Of a stretch of 64,000 nt of DNA, positions 56,196 through 64,000 are shown piece by piece. A program made the translations under genes and the position numbers. Below the pieces are notes generated by a model that ran no database searches, was not told where the DNA came from, and worked only from the letters and a program-made list of their open reading frames with translations. The DNA is from Mycobacterium gordonae (GTDB taxonomy: Bacteria; Actinomycetota; Actinomycetes; Mycobacteriales; Mycobacteriaceae). Within the stretch, counting starts at the first letter, position 1. Each line of letters starts with the position of its first letter. The stretch spans positions 3,008,739 to 3,072,738 of the forward strand of contig NZ_CP070973.1 in assembly GCF_017086405.1 (NCBI RefSeq), given 5' to 3'.

Positions 56196-56253
56196 GGATG
56201 CGCACCTCGATCACGGCTCGCCCCTGCACCGGACGAATTCGAGCTGTAGCCCG

Positions 56254-57087
56254 ATGACAGTGACGTTGACGGGCGCTACGGGATTCGTCGGTAGACAGAT
56301 ACTGCGTCACCTCCTTCAACGGGGCTGCGCGGTGCGGGTGCTTGTCCGCGACCCATCCCGTTTAGAGGATGTGCCGCCCGGCGCGGCTTTGGAGATTGTG
56401 CAGACACCTGACTTGTTCGCAGAGTCGAGCGGTCGGTTAAAGGAACTGCTCGACGGCTCCGAGACCGTCGTGCATGCAGCCTGGTATGCGGAGCCGGGCA
56501 AGTACCTGACGTCGCCACTGAACATGGCGTGCCTCACCGGCACGCTCAACCTGGCCCAGGCATTCATGGCGGTTGGGGGCAAGCGATTCGTCGGTATCGG
56601 TACCTGCATGGAATACGACCTTTCCGCTGGCCTCCTGACGACAGACACGCCGTTGGCGCCGGATACTTTGTATGCCGCCTGCAAGGCTTCGGCCTACCAG
56701 GTGCTGCGCAACCTTTTTGCCGCCGAGGGGGTGGGCTTCGCGTGGTGCCGCGTCTTCTACCTGTACGGCGAAGGAGAAGACGAGCGGCGACTGGTGCCGT
56801 ATATCCGGACCCAACTGGAAGCGGGGAAGGAAGTGCTGCTCACTCGTGGCGATCAGATTCGTGATTTCTCGGACGTGCAGGACGCCGCCGGGATGATCGC
56901 CGATGTCGCGCTGGGTGAAGTGGAGGGCGCGGTGAACATTTGTTCCGGCGAAGGCATCACGGTCCGGCAGTTGGCCGAACGGATTGCCGACGAGTACGGT
57001 CTGCGTGAACTGTTGCGATTTGGAGCAAGACCTGACAACTTGGTTGACCCACCGCGGGTCGTGGGCGTCGGGATGGAGACGCGATGA
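56254..57087 (+). CDS. NAD-dependent sugar 4-ketoreductase/epimerase
   Basis: 277 residues. Extended SDR: LTGATGFVGRQILRHLLQRG (about 4-23), a Thr in IGTCMEYD (about 113) standing in the usual serine place, and YAACK with Tyr and Lys (about 139-143). It overlaps the methyltransferase downstream (ATGA), so the two are translated together, suggesting that this enzyme reduces or epimerises the sugar that the methyltransferase modifies, for example a 4-keto-6-deoxyhexose. The exact reaction is not known. Confidence 0.83.
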   Translation: MTVTLTGATGFVGRQILRHLLQRGCAVRVLVRDPSRLEDVPPGAALEIVQTPDLFAESSGRLKELLDGSETVVHAAWYAEPGKYLTSPLNMACLTGTLNLAQAFMAVGGKRFVGIGTCMEYDLSAGLLTTDTPLAPDTLYAACKASAYQVLRNLFAAEGVGFAWCRVFYLYGEGEDERRLVPYIRTQLEAGKEVLLTRGDQIRDFSDVQDAAGMIADVALGEVEGAVNICSGEGITVRQLAERIADEYGLRELLRFGARPDNLVDPPRVVGVGMETR

Positions 57088-58142
57088 GTGTGATGAGAGA
57101 ATTGTACGAGCAGTCGGATTTTCCGATTTTCCAGAACCGGATGTACGACTCAGCGGATGAGGCGCGGGCCTGTCCCAGGGGTGATATCAACCTGGTGCAG
57201 AACAGTACTACCGGCCTCGTCTACAACGCGGCCTTCCGGCCGGAGTTGATGAACTATGACGCCGCCTACCAGAACGAGCAGGCGCACAGTCCGCTGTTCC
57301 AGAGTCATCTGGAGCAAGTGGCCGCCATTGTCGAGCGCACTCTGGGTACCGAGGGACTGGTCGAGGTTGGTTGCGGGAAGGCGTATTTCCTCGAACTGCT
57401 CCAGTCACGGGGTCGCTCGATCACGGGCTTCGACCCCACCTATGAGGGCGAGAATCCCGCTGTGCAACGCCACTACTTCGATGCTGGCGTAACGGTTTCG
57501 GGTAGAGGGCTTATCCTGCGTCACGTCCTGGAACATGTGCAGAACCCCGTCGATTTTCTCGAAGGTCTGAGGGACGCGAACGGCGGCGGCCTGATCTACA
57601 TCGAGGTACCGTGCCTCGACTGGATCTTGCGTGCCAGAGCATGGTTCGACATTTTCTACGAGCACGTCAACTACTTTCGGCTGGAAGATTTTTCCAGGAT
57701 GTTCGGTCGAGTGGTGGAAGGCGGCCACTTGTTCGGTGGCCAATACCTGTATGTTGTTGCCGATCTCGCCACTCTGAAGCCCCCCGCCGCCGGCCCGGAG
57801 GATCGGGTGGATTTTCCGGACGATTTTCTGGAGGTGGCAAATGCCGCGCCGGCTGACCGGTCAGGCGCATCAAGCGCCGTGTGGGGTGCGGCGTCGAAGG
57901 GCGTGATCTATTCGCTGCTGCGCGAACGCAGCGGCAATCCGGTCGACTTCCTCATCGACATCAATCCGGCGAAATGCAGCAAGTTCGTGCCGGCCACCGG
58001 ACTTCGTGTGATGTCCCCGGACGAGGGGATGGCGGCACTCGCGCCAGGCTCGGACATCTGTGTGATGAACTCGAATTACCTCGACGAGATCCGCAAGATG
58101 ACGCAAGGTCAGTTCAACTTGATTACGTTGGAGCGCAACTGA
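57084..58142 (+). CDS. Sugar methyltransferase, class I SAM type
   Basis: 352 residues. SAM motif I is LVEVGCGKAYFLELL (about 94-108), followed by LRHVLEHVQNP (about 148) and IEVPCLDWILR. The C-terminal third has VWGAASKGVIYSLL and LIDINPAKCSKFVPATG, the domain that accompanies sugar C-methyltransferases (compare AYGAAAKGNTLLNY in the protein at 58183). It lacks the N-terminal zinc domain of that protein. Likely acts on a nucleotide-linked keto sugar or a glycan; C- or O-methylation cannot be told apart. Confidence 0.8.
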   Translation: MSVMRELYEQSDFPIFQNRMYDSADEARACPRGDINLVQNSTTGLVYNAAFRPELMNYDAAYQNEQAHSPLFQSHLEQVAAIVERTLGTEGLVEVGCGKAYFLELLQSRGRSITGFDPTYEGENPAVQRHYFDAGVTVSGRGLILRHVLEHVQNPVDFLEGLRDANGGGLIYIEVPCLDWILRARAWFDIFYEHVNYFRLEDFSRMFGRVVEGGHLFGGQYLYVVADLATLKPPAAGPEDRVDFPDDFLEVANAAPADRSGASSAVWGAASKGVIYSLLRERSGNPVDFLIDINPAKCSKFVPATGLRVMSPDEGMAALAPGSDICVMNSNYLDEIRKMTQGQFNLITLERN

Positions 58143-58182
58143 GTTGACCACCGGCCAGGTGGCTTTCAACGGGTGTGCGAAT

Positions 58183-59406
58183 TCACCCGACGCGTAATTC
58201 CGGCACGGCGGTGACGAAACGTATTCCGCCATCGGCGAGGTCCGCCAACTCGTTTCGCACCTCGGTAGCGATGTTCCACGGCAGTATCAGCACAAAGTCC
58301 GGGGGATTGTCACGTAACGCTGCAGGCGAGCGGATGGGTATGTGGCTGCCGGGCATGAATTTGCCCTGCTTGGATACCGCAGCATCACAGACATACGGCA
58401 ACAGGTCGGGCCTGACCCCTGCGTAGTTAAGGAGCGTATTGCCTTTAGCGGCGGCGCCGTAGGCCGCTACGCGCCGGCCGCAGCGCTTCTGTTCTATCAG
58501 GAACGCCACAAGATCGTCTTTCACGCGGTCCGCACGCTGCTGGAACTCGGTGTACGTCTCGAGGCGCGTCACCCCGAACTTGTCTTCACGCGCGAGCAAC
58601 GACTCGACACGTTCGGTAGCATCGACCGCCGCTGCGGCGTGACATCCATACACTCGCAGGCTGCCGCCGTGGGTCGGCAACTCTTCCACGTCATACACCC
58701 GTAAACCGGCCTGGGCAAAGATGCGTACCACAGTTGTGAGCGACAGGTACGAGAAATGTTCGTGGTAGATGGTGTCGAACTGTGTCCGGTCGATCAGCGG
58801 CACCAGATGTGGAAATTCCAGTGTGACAGTACCTTCCGGTTTGAGCGCGGCGGTCAGTCCCAGGGTGAAATCGTTGATGTCAGGCACGTGCGCGTAGACG
58901 TTGTTGCCCAGGATCAGATCTGCGCCTCGCCCTTCATCTGCCAGTCGACGCCCGAGCGCCTCGCCGAAGAATTCTCGCCGAACCGGGACTCCCAGCGCCT
59001 CGGCGGCGGCCGCCGTGCTTTCCGTCGGCTCGATCCCGAGGCAGGGGATGTCCGCTGCGACGAAGTTCTTCAAAAGGTAGCCGTCGTTGGACGCCACCTC
59101 AATGACAAAGCTTTCGCGGCCAAGCCGTAGCCGTTCGGTGATCATGCGCGCGTAGCCGGCCGCGTGGTGCAGCCAACTGCTGGAGGTGCTGGAAAAATAC
59201 GCGTATTCGGCGCTGAACAGTTCTTCGGCGCGGGCGTAATCCTCCGTCTGCACCAACCAGCATTGGTGACACACGTTCACGCGCAGCGGGTAATGCACCT
59301 CCGGGGCAGACAAGTCCTGAGCTTGCAGGTAGGCGTTGGACGGGGGCGCATAACCCAGGTCCACGAACCTGTGCTCCAGCGGCGTACTGCAGTGTCGGCA
59401 CTTCAT
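58183..59406 (-). CDS. NDP-hexose C-methyltransferase-type protein
   Basis: 407 residues. An N-terminal zinc-binding module with CRHC (Cys3, Cys6) and CHQC (about 47-50), a central SAM domain with VIEVASNDGYLLKNF (about 98-112), GNNVYAHVPDINDF (about 155) and YHEHFSYLSL (about 195), and a C-terminal domain with AYGAAAKGNTLLNY (about 310). This three-part plan is that of TylC3/EryBIII sugar 3-C-methyltransferases, which make branched deoxysugars. It overlaps the 3,5-epimerase gene by four bases, so both act in one pathway, with rfbF just upstream. Confidence 0.85.
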   Translation of the reverse strand: MKCRHCSTPLEHRFVDLGYAPPSNAYLQAQDLSAPEVHYPLRVNVCHQCWLVQTEDYARAEELFSAEYAYFSSTSSSWLHHAAGYARMITERLRLGRESFVIEVASNDGYLLKNFVAADIPCLGIEPTESTAAAAEALGVPVRREFFGEALGRRLADEGRGADLILGNNVYAHVPDINDFTLGLTAALKPEGTVTLEFPHLVPLIDRTQFDTIYHEHFSYLSLTTVVRIFAQAGLRVYDVEELPTHGGSLRVYGCHAAAAVDATERVESLLAREDKFGVTRLETYTEFQQRADRVKDDLVAFLIEQKRCGRRVAAYGAAAKGNTLLNYAGVRPDLLPYVCDAAVSKQGKFMPGSHIPIRSPAALRDNPPDFVLILPWNIATEVRNELADLADGGIRFVTAVPELRVG

Positions 59407-59954
59407 AACAGGACTCCGGTGAAGTCGGCATCAATTCGCGAATGGGATCGGTCACGGGGTGAAACATCCTGCGGAGGCAAGGGCCAGGTGATCGCGAGCC
59501 GCGGGTCATCGTGCAGCAGACCTCGCTCTGAAGTCGGCTGGTAGAAGGCCGTGTGCAGGTAGAGCAATTCGCTGTCGGGCTCCAGCGCCTGGAATCCGTG
59601 CGCAAAGCCCTCCGGGATGACCATCATCTGTGCGTCGTCTTGTACCAATTCCTGGGCGTGCCACTTCAAGAAAGTGGCGGACTCGGCTCTCACGTCCACG
59701 GCGACATCCCACACGCGGCCCCGAAGGCAACGCACCATCTTCATCTCCGCGTGTGGCGGATATTGGAAATGCATGCCACGGACGGCTCCCACGTGGCTGG
59801 TCCGGGAATGGTTGATCTGCACGATATGGCGGTCACCCAGCACAGACTGCAGTTCGTCCGCGCAGAACAGACGCATAAAAGCGCCGCGGGCATCACGGTG
59901 GGGCACAGACTGCACGATCTGCAGATCTGCCAGGGGAGTGTCGAGGATTTTCAT
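59403..59954 (-). CDS. dTDP-4-dehydrorhamnose 3,5-epimerase-like (RmlC family)
   Basis: 183 residues. Cupin fold of the RmlC family: HRDARGAFMRLF (about 18-29), NHSRTSHVGAVRGMHFQYPP (about 48-66, catalytic His in RGMHFQ), VRCLRGRVWDVAVDVR (about 73-88) and PEGFAHGFQ (about 113-121). It epimerises C3 and/or C5 of a nucleotide 4-keto-6-deoxysugar. Because it lies between the C-methyltransferase and the glucose-1-phosphate cytidylyltransferase, its substrate is probably a CDP-sugar rather than a dTDP-sugar. The downstream methyltransferase overlaps its stop. Confidence 0.88.
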   Translation of the reverse strand: MKILDTPLADLQIVQSVPHRDARGAFMRLFCADELQSVLGDRHIVQINHSRTSHVGAVRGMHFQYPPHAEMKMVRCLRGRVWDVAVDVRAESATFLKWHAQELVQDDAQMMVIPEGFAHGFQALEPDSELLYLHTAFYQPTSERGLLHDDPRLAITWPLPPQDVSPRDRSHSRIDADFTGVLL

Positions 59955-59997
59955 GTTGTCGCTCGACCCGCGGCTGACATTCCGGTAGCGAAAGTGT

Positions 59998-60771
59998 TCA
60001 ATGCCAGCATTTCCATGGCGCTTGACCGGTGCTCCACAATTCTTCGAGCATGATCTTGTCTCGGAGCGTGTCCATGGGTTGCCAGAACCCAGAATGCTCG
60101 AATGCCATCATTTCGCCGTCAGACGCGAGGCGAGCCAGGGGTGCCCCCTCCCACGCGATGTGGTCACCCTCGATGTAATCGAGCACTGCAGGGGACAGCA
60201 CGAAGAAACCGCCGTTGATGAGGCCGCCGTCGCCACGTGGCTTTTCGACAAAGCGCGTCACCTTGTCACCTGAACACTCGATGGCTCCGTAGCGGCCTGG
60301 CGGAAGGACCGCCGTGACGGTGGCGTGGCGCCCGTGCTGACGGTGGAACTCGACGCTCGCACCTATGTTCACATCGCTGAGTCCATCGCCATAGGTGAAG
60401 CAAAAAGCCTCATCGTCCTCGATGTAGTTCGATACGCGCTTGAGACGCCCGCCCGTTAACGTTTCGTCGCCAGTATCCACCAGTGTCACTCGCCACGGCT
60501 CCGCATGGCGCCGATGCACTTCCATCCTGTTGTCGGACATGTCGAAAGTCACGTCCGACATGTGCAGGAAATAGTTGGCGAAATACTCTTTGATGACGTA
60601 ACCCTTATATCCGCAGCAAACGACAAAATCGCGAATACCGTGATGCGAGTAAAGCTTCATGATGTGCCAGAGGATCGGCCGCCCGCCGATCTCGACCATC
60701 GGTTTGGGTCGGATCGTCGTTTCCTCGCTGAGGCGGGTGCCGAGGCCACCGGCCAGAATTACGGCTTTCAT
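59998..60771 (-). CDS. rfbF: Glucose-1-phosphate cytidylyltransferase (RfbF)
   Basis: 257 residues from ATG 60771; this gives [18 protein letters not shown], the canonical nucleotidyltransferase start with the PKPMVEIGG continuation (about 21-29). The [10 protein letters not shown] stretch (about 71), [12 protein letters not shown] (about 123) and [11 protein letters not shown] near the C-terminus are typical of RfbF. It makes CDP-glucose from CTP and glucose-1-phosphate, the substrate of the 4,6-dehydratase encoded at 49147. First gene of a three-gene minus-strand set. No rfbH (3-dehydrase) is seen in the window. Confidence 0.92.
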   Translation of the reverse strand: MKAVILAGGLGTRLSEETTIRPKPMVEIGGRPILWHIMKLYSHHGIRDFVVCCGYKGYVIKEYFANYFLHMSDVTFDMSDNRMEVHRRHAEPWRVTLVDTGDETLTGGRLKRVSNYIEDDEAFCFTYGDGLSDVNIGASVEFHRQHGRHATVTAVLPPGRYGAIECSGDKVTRFVEKPRGDGGLINGGFFVLSPAVLDYIEGDHIAWEGAPLARLASDGEMMAFEHSGFWQPMDTLRDKIMLEELWSTGQAPWKCWH

Positions 60772-61284
60772 GGGACTCACTTGTTCATCAGGCGACAGCG
60801 ACTCGACCAATATCGCGGCCACTGGGTCGATTCTCGGGCACAACTCCGGTTACCCGTTGAAATGGTAGTCATAAAGTTTTAACTATCCCCAAGATTTTTG
60901 AATACTCTTTCCTCAAGATGGCGAATCAGAAAGAACGACCCCCGTCGGTTAGATCTGTTGCGTCCGCACACTCCAAGTCGCTTCTGCGCCAATGCCTGCA
61001 CATTCGCTGCCCGAACACCGGACCCCAAGAAGGAGGGACACGCGGAGAGCGTACACCGACTCGACTGTGCAGACGGCCGGTACGCGAGACAAGCCTGCCC
61101 TGCCGGCACACCGAGCTCAGGATCGGTCGACGTGCATATCTTTCCGGGTTCCGCCTGCCGTTGGTCGGTACAGTTGCGTCTCGGGTAACGAGTCTGCGGA
61201 GGCATTTCGTGCTTAGTGACGCTGAATTGAGCCGTGCAGAAGCGCGATCTCGGTGCAGCGGCCGACTGCTCGGAGGCATGCAGG
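60772..61284. other. Intergenic region, no gene seen
   Basis: About 510 bases separate the divergent rfbF and epimerase genes. The part next to rfbF (60860-60930) is AT-rich for this genome and probably holds the rfbF promoter. Short open frames here overlap one another on both strands, lack ribosome-binding sites and resemble no family. Nothing else is supported. Confidence 0.6.
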
Positions 61285-62205
61285 GTGCATAACTGGGTAG
61301 TAGGCCGCGGTGGGTTGCTCGGCAGCGCCATGTCGAAGTCGCTCGGCCCGAGTTTTGCCGGGCTACCCGTTCCATGGGCGGATCACGGTGCGGCTGTGGC
61401 AGTTCTCGAATCCGACCTCGACCGATTCATCCGCGGCGCGCGCGAGCGTGAGTGGGCAATCATCTGGGCCGCGGGCAGCGGTGTCATCGGGTCCACGGCG
61501 GAGAAGCTCGCTGCTGAGACGCGTGTGCTGTCTCATTTCGTCACCAGGTTGCGAGAGTCGCACCCAAGCGGGCGAGGTGCTCTGTTCCTCTCGTCCTCGG
61601 CGGGAGGCATCTACGCCGGCTCCTCGCATCCACCCTTCAGTGAGTCGACCGCACCGCGGCCGCTGAGTCCCTACGGTGAAACGAAACTCGCACAGGAGGA
61701 AATGGTCCGGGCCGCATTGGAAGGCCGCGTGCCGGTCGTCATCGGACGCTTCTCGAACCTCGTCGGACCCGGACAGAACCTGGCGAAACAGCAAGGTCTC
61801 GTCAGCCAGCTGTGCCGAGCGTCGGTGCTGAGACGATCCCTGAACATTTTCGTCCCGATGGAGACTCTCCGCGATTACCTGTACGTCGACGATGCCGCCG
61901 CGATGGTGCGCACTCTGGTCCGGAGATCGATCAGTGAGCAGCCTCAAAAGCCGTTGGTGCGCAACATTTCTTCCCAACGGCCCGTGTCCGTCTGCACGGT
62001 AGTGAGAACAGTGCAGCAGGTCGCCCACCGCTCGGTCCGCATCGCGCTCGGTACCAGCCCGTCCTCTCGGTATCACGTTCGCGATCTGCGGCTCTGCACA
62101 AACTTCCCGGACGACTTCGGGGACGTGGCCATCACACCATTCCCGGTCACGGTAAAGCGGGTTTACGACGATGTCCTGCGGCAGCAAGCGATGTCCAACC
62201 GCTGA
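61285..62205 (+). CDS. NAD-dependent epimerase/dehydratase-family protein
   Basis: 306 residues from GTG 61285, with GGAGG eight bases upstream; an in-frame ATG at 61234 is less suitable. Extended SDR with a shortened cofactor loop VVGRGGLLGSAM (about 5-16), a Ser in FLSSSAGGIYAG (about 110) and YGETK with Tyr and Lys (about 132-136), then RFSNLVGPGQN (about 157). The first beta-alpha-beta unit is degenerate relative to standard SDRs, so cofactor use is uncertain. Likely another sugar-modifying step of the cluster. Confidence 0.8.
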   Translation: MHNWVVGRGGLLGSAMSKSLGPSFAGLPVPWADHGAAVAVLESDLDRFIRGAREREWAIIWAAGSGVIGSTAEKLAAETRVLSHFVTRLRESHPSGRGALFLSSSAGGIYAGSSHPPFSESTAPRPLSPYGETKLAQEEMVRAALEGRVPVVIGRFSNLVGPGQNLAKQQGLVSQLCRASVLRRSLNIFVPMETLRDYLYVDDAAAMVRTLVRRSISEQPQKPLVRNISSQRPVSVCTVVRTVQQVAHRSVRIALGTSPSSRYHVRDLRLCTNFPDDFGDVAITPFPVTVKRVYDDVLRQQAMSNR

Positions 62206-62281
62206 CGACCCCCTTGTGCGTGCTCCGCACCCGAGGCGGCTCTACCAGTCGGACTTGCGAAAACTCTGCGCCGCAAGGTTT

Positions 62282-63169
62282 TCAGTCCGTATCGCCGGCA
62301 GACCGGTGTGCGCCGGCCGTAGTGCCGCCGAGTCGCGTTCGCAGACCGAGCCAGCGGTATACCGCTTGCCGTCCCAGGGCGGTGGAGCGGGCGCGGGCGG
62401 CACCGATCATCAGATGCCGCCGGTCCAGCAGTCCCGGGCGCTCAGCGGCCAATTCGTTGAAGAAGTCGATCACCGACTGAGTCTGGGAGTGCATGTAGGT
62501 ACGTACCGTCTCCTGGAACTCGTTGAGTCGAAATGCCCAGAGGGGCCGGGGTACCGCGATGAGATTGCCCTTCCCCTGAAGAAGCACCTCGCAGTAGGTC
62601 GCCAGATCGAAGAGCGAGGGGAAGCGACGATCCCAACCTCCCACGGCGACCAGGGCCTCGCGACGGAACAAAGCCGTTGGCGGCTCGCCGAAAATGTTCG
62701 TACCGGCGAGGACGCTACGCCGGATGGCGTCGACACCGTTGACCTCGCCTCGCAGTCCGGCCAGCCCGCGGTTACGCAACACCATCCTTCCCGAGGCGTC
62801 GATGACATCCCTGGAGCTCACGGCAAGCAACGCCGACGGGTGCGCGGTCAGTTCCGCCACCAGCACCTCGAGGTTGTCGGGGTAGAGCACGTCGTCTGCG
62901 CAAACTGCCTTGACGAACTCGCCGGTGGCCATGTCGGTCACATGATTGAAGTTGACGATGGCCGGCCCGCTCTCGGCCAGCCGGGTCAACCGGACTCGGG
63001 GGTCAGCGGTGTAGCGCTGCAGCGCCTCCCAGGTGCCGTCCGTCGAGTATCGCTCGGAAACCAGAAGCTCGAAGTCGGTGAACGTCTGCGCCAAGATCGA
63101 CTGCATCGTCTGATCGATGAACTTGACGCCGTTATAGACCGGCACGACGACCGATACTTTCGGCGTCAC
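62282..63169 (-). CDS. Family 2 glycosyltransferase
   Basis: 295 residues from GTG 63169, seven bases after GGAGG; a longer in-frame start at 63292 is dismissed. GT-A fold: VSVVVPVYNGVKFIDQTMQSIL (split: VSVVVPVYNG near residue 5, IDQTMQSILAQTF near 18), and the metal-binding region AVCADDVLYPDN (about 88-99). No membrane segment, so it acts at the cytosolic membrane face. Such enzymes add single sugars to glycolipids; donor and acceptor are unknown. Convergent with the epimerase gene (76 bases apart). Confidence 0.87.
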   Translation of the reverse strand: MTPKVSVVVPVYNGVKFIDQTMQSILAQTFTDFELLVSERYSTDGTWEALQRYTADPRVRLTRLAESGPAIVNFNHVTDMATGEFVKAVCADDVLYPDNLEVLVAELTAHPSALLAVSSRDVIDASGRMVLRNRGLAGLRGEVNGVDAIRRSVLAGTNIFGEPPTALFRREALVAVGGWDRRFPSLFDLATYCEVLLQGKGNLIAVPRPLWAFRLNEFQETVRTYMHSQTQSVIDFFNELAAERPGLLDRRHLMIGAARARSTALGRQAVYRWLGLRTRLGGTTAGAHRSAGDTD

Positions 63170-63502
63170 GAGTTTGCCTCCTGCGAGTTGTCCACGCAGC
63201 GTCCGATGCGACCGAGGTGGACCGGACGGCTGCCGGCAGCGAACAGGCGGTCGGCTCCGGTCACGTCCACGACGCTGAGCTTCGGCAGCCAAACGAACGT
63301 GGGCAGCAGATCCTCCTCGCCTGGGAGCCGCCTCCTCCGGCAGCGCCGGCGGTGGGGCCAGAGTTATGGCAGTAACTTAGTTCCCAACTTATCGCGGCGC
63401 TAGGCTTCTGCCATATCGCCCCGGCATATCGCAGGTGGGCAAGCGAGACATCTGCAACGATGTGTCTACCCCCGCACGCCATTTGTGAACGGAAAGCGAG
63501 TC
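63170..63502. other. Divergent intergenic region
   Basis: About 330 bases between the minus-strand glycosyltransferase and the plus-strand gene at the right edge. It contains an AT-richer core near 63365-63400 (AACTTAGTTCCCAACTTAT) that is a reasonable promoter place. No gene, clear palindrome or RNA was recognised. Confidence 0.5.
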
Positions 63503-63583
63503 ATGACCACTCTCAGCGCTGCGTCTGCTTATCAGAAGGCGGGATCGACAGCGGTCTCTCCGACGGGAGCGACAGGCCAGTGA
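63503..63583 (+). CDS. Possible 26-residue leader peptide
   Basis: A short frame from ATG 63503 (MTTLSAASAYQK..., ending ATGQ) whose TGA overlaps the GTG of the next gene. It has a weak purine-rich site (GGAAAGCGAG) upstream. The overlap suggests translational coupling, but the frame may be chance. Function unknown. Confidence 0.25.
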   Translation: MTTLSAASAYQKAGSTAVSPTGATGQ

Positions 63584-64000
63584 GCGTGACGGCAGCGGTG
63601 AAGGCTCGGGTAGGCCGCCCGGTGCTGCTGAATCTTCGGCCGCTACGCGACCGGCGCGCTGACGAGGCGGGCCGTTGCGTGGTGTGCGGCACCGACACCA
63701 CCTTCGCCTTTAATTCGTGGACCCTGCCCGACGAGATGCACGCCTACTGGGCCGATCAGAATGTGTCCCGGGCGAACGCGCGGCGCGAAAGTCTGTTTTG
63801 CCGGGAGTGCTGCAGCAACCTCAGAGTAAGGCGGATCGCCCAAGTCCTCGTCGACCTCTACGGCCCGCCTGGGTGCAAGTCGTTCGCCGAACTCGTCGAG
63901 AATCCGGAGTTCCGCAAGCTCGACGTCGCCGAAGTGAACACCATCGGTTCGCTGGGATCGCTGCACAACTTGCTGCGGCAGCTGCCGAAATTGATGTTTT
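63580..64000 (+). CDS. Zinc-finger-bearing protein, possible methyltransferase (cut by window end)
   Basis: Open from GTG 63580 to the window edge (140 codons), so the 3' end is missing. Cysteines in CVVCGTD (about residues 30-33) and CRECCSN (about 67-71) form a zinc-ribbon-like pair separated by a tryptophan-containing stretch (FNSWTLPDEMHAYW). Similar N-terminal modules precede SAM methyltransferase domains in mycobacterial glycan loci, but the catalytic part lies beyond the window, so this is only a suggestion. An in-frame ATG at 63460 is another possible start. Confidence 0.55.
   Translation, partial: MSVTAAVKARVGRPVLLNLRPLRDRRADEAGRCVVCGTDTTFAFNSWTLPDEMHAYWADQNVSRANARRESLFCRECCSNLRVRRIAQVLVDLYGPPGCKSFAELVENPEFRKLDVAEVNTIGSLGSLHNLLRQLPKLMF

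Noticed and set aside
60844..61284. Several overlapping short frames between rfbF and the SDR gene
   Set aside because: They conflict with one another on both strands, and none has a ribosome-binding site or recognisable sequence.

Overview
This window is a high-GC actinobacterial chromosome segment, almost certainly from a slow-growing, non-tuberculous Mycobacterium. The left two thirds (1 to about 45,470) follow, gene by gene, the order remembered for M. tuberculosis H37Rv from the suf operon (Rv1462) to the dodecin gene (Rv1498A). Two PE_PGRS genes are present, which points to the slow growers. Species cannot be fixed from the sequence alone; the right third looks like a cell-surface glycolipid locus of the kind found at this place in LOS-producing species such as M. 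marinum and M. kansasii.

Layout. 1-3380: SUF iron-sulfur assembly (sufD end, sufC, sufS, sufU, sufT). 3457-8336: fadE15 on the minus strand, flanked by two PE_PGRS genes. 8664-13927: ctpD metal ATPase, two thioredoxins, an enoyl-CoA hydratase and an ABC-F ATPase. 13975-17390: acnR and aconitase, with a candidate AcnR operator. 17677-20637: a membrane protein and the peptidoglycan hydrolases RipA and RipB. 20790-23894: moxR1, a DUF58 gene and a VWA gene. 23988-27709: an insert not expected from the M. tuberculosis order, holding a DUF3592/NHL-propeller membrane protein, a second stand-alone cytochrome b (QcrB) and a TetR regulator. 27758-30364: mycolic-acid genes fabG1 and inhA, then ferrochelatase. 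30368-33301: Rv1486c, NfeD, stomatin and DoxX-like genes. 33298-37620: a second insert with two proline-rich small membrane proteins (one frameshifted), an OmpR/EnvZ-type two-component pair and a membrane-anchored trypsin-like protease. 37652-45466: TVP38 protein, methylmalonyl-CoA mutase (mutA, mutB), its chaperone meaB, lipL and dodecin.

45,470 to the end is a surface-glycan region. It encodes glucose-1-phosphate cytidylyltransferase, CDP-glucose 4,6-dehydratase, a 3,5-epimerase, two sugar C-methyltransferase-type proteins, three NAD-dependent sugar epimerases/reductases, a UDP-sugar dehydrogenase, several family 2 glycosyltransferases (one fused to a methyltransferase), an acyltransferase and a polytopic membrane protein. 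Together they look able to make a CDP-linked, probably C-methylated deoxyhexose and to assemble and acylate a lipid-linked glycan. The region is recombined: it carries a frameshifted copy of the polytopic membrane protein, a broken dodecin copy, and short fragments of lipL and of the CDP-glucose dehydratase gene.

The last gene runs off the right edge and sufD runs off the left edge. No tRNA, rRNA, insertion sequence or CRISPR array was recognised. Comparisons with M. tuberculosis are from memory, not from a search.
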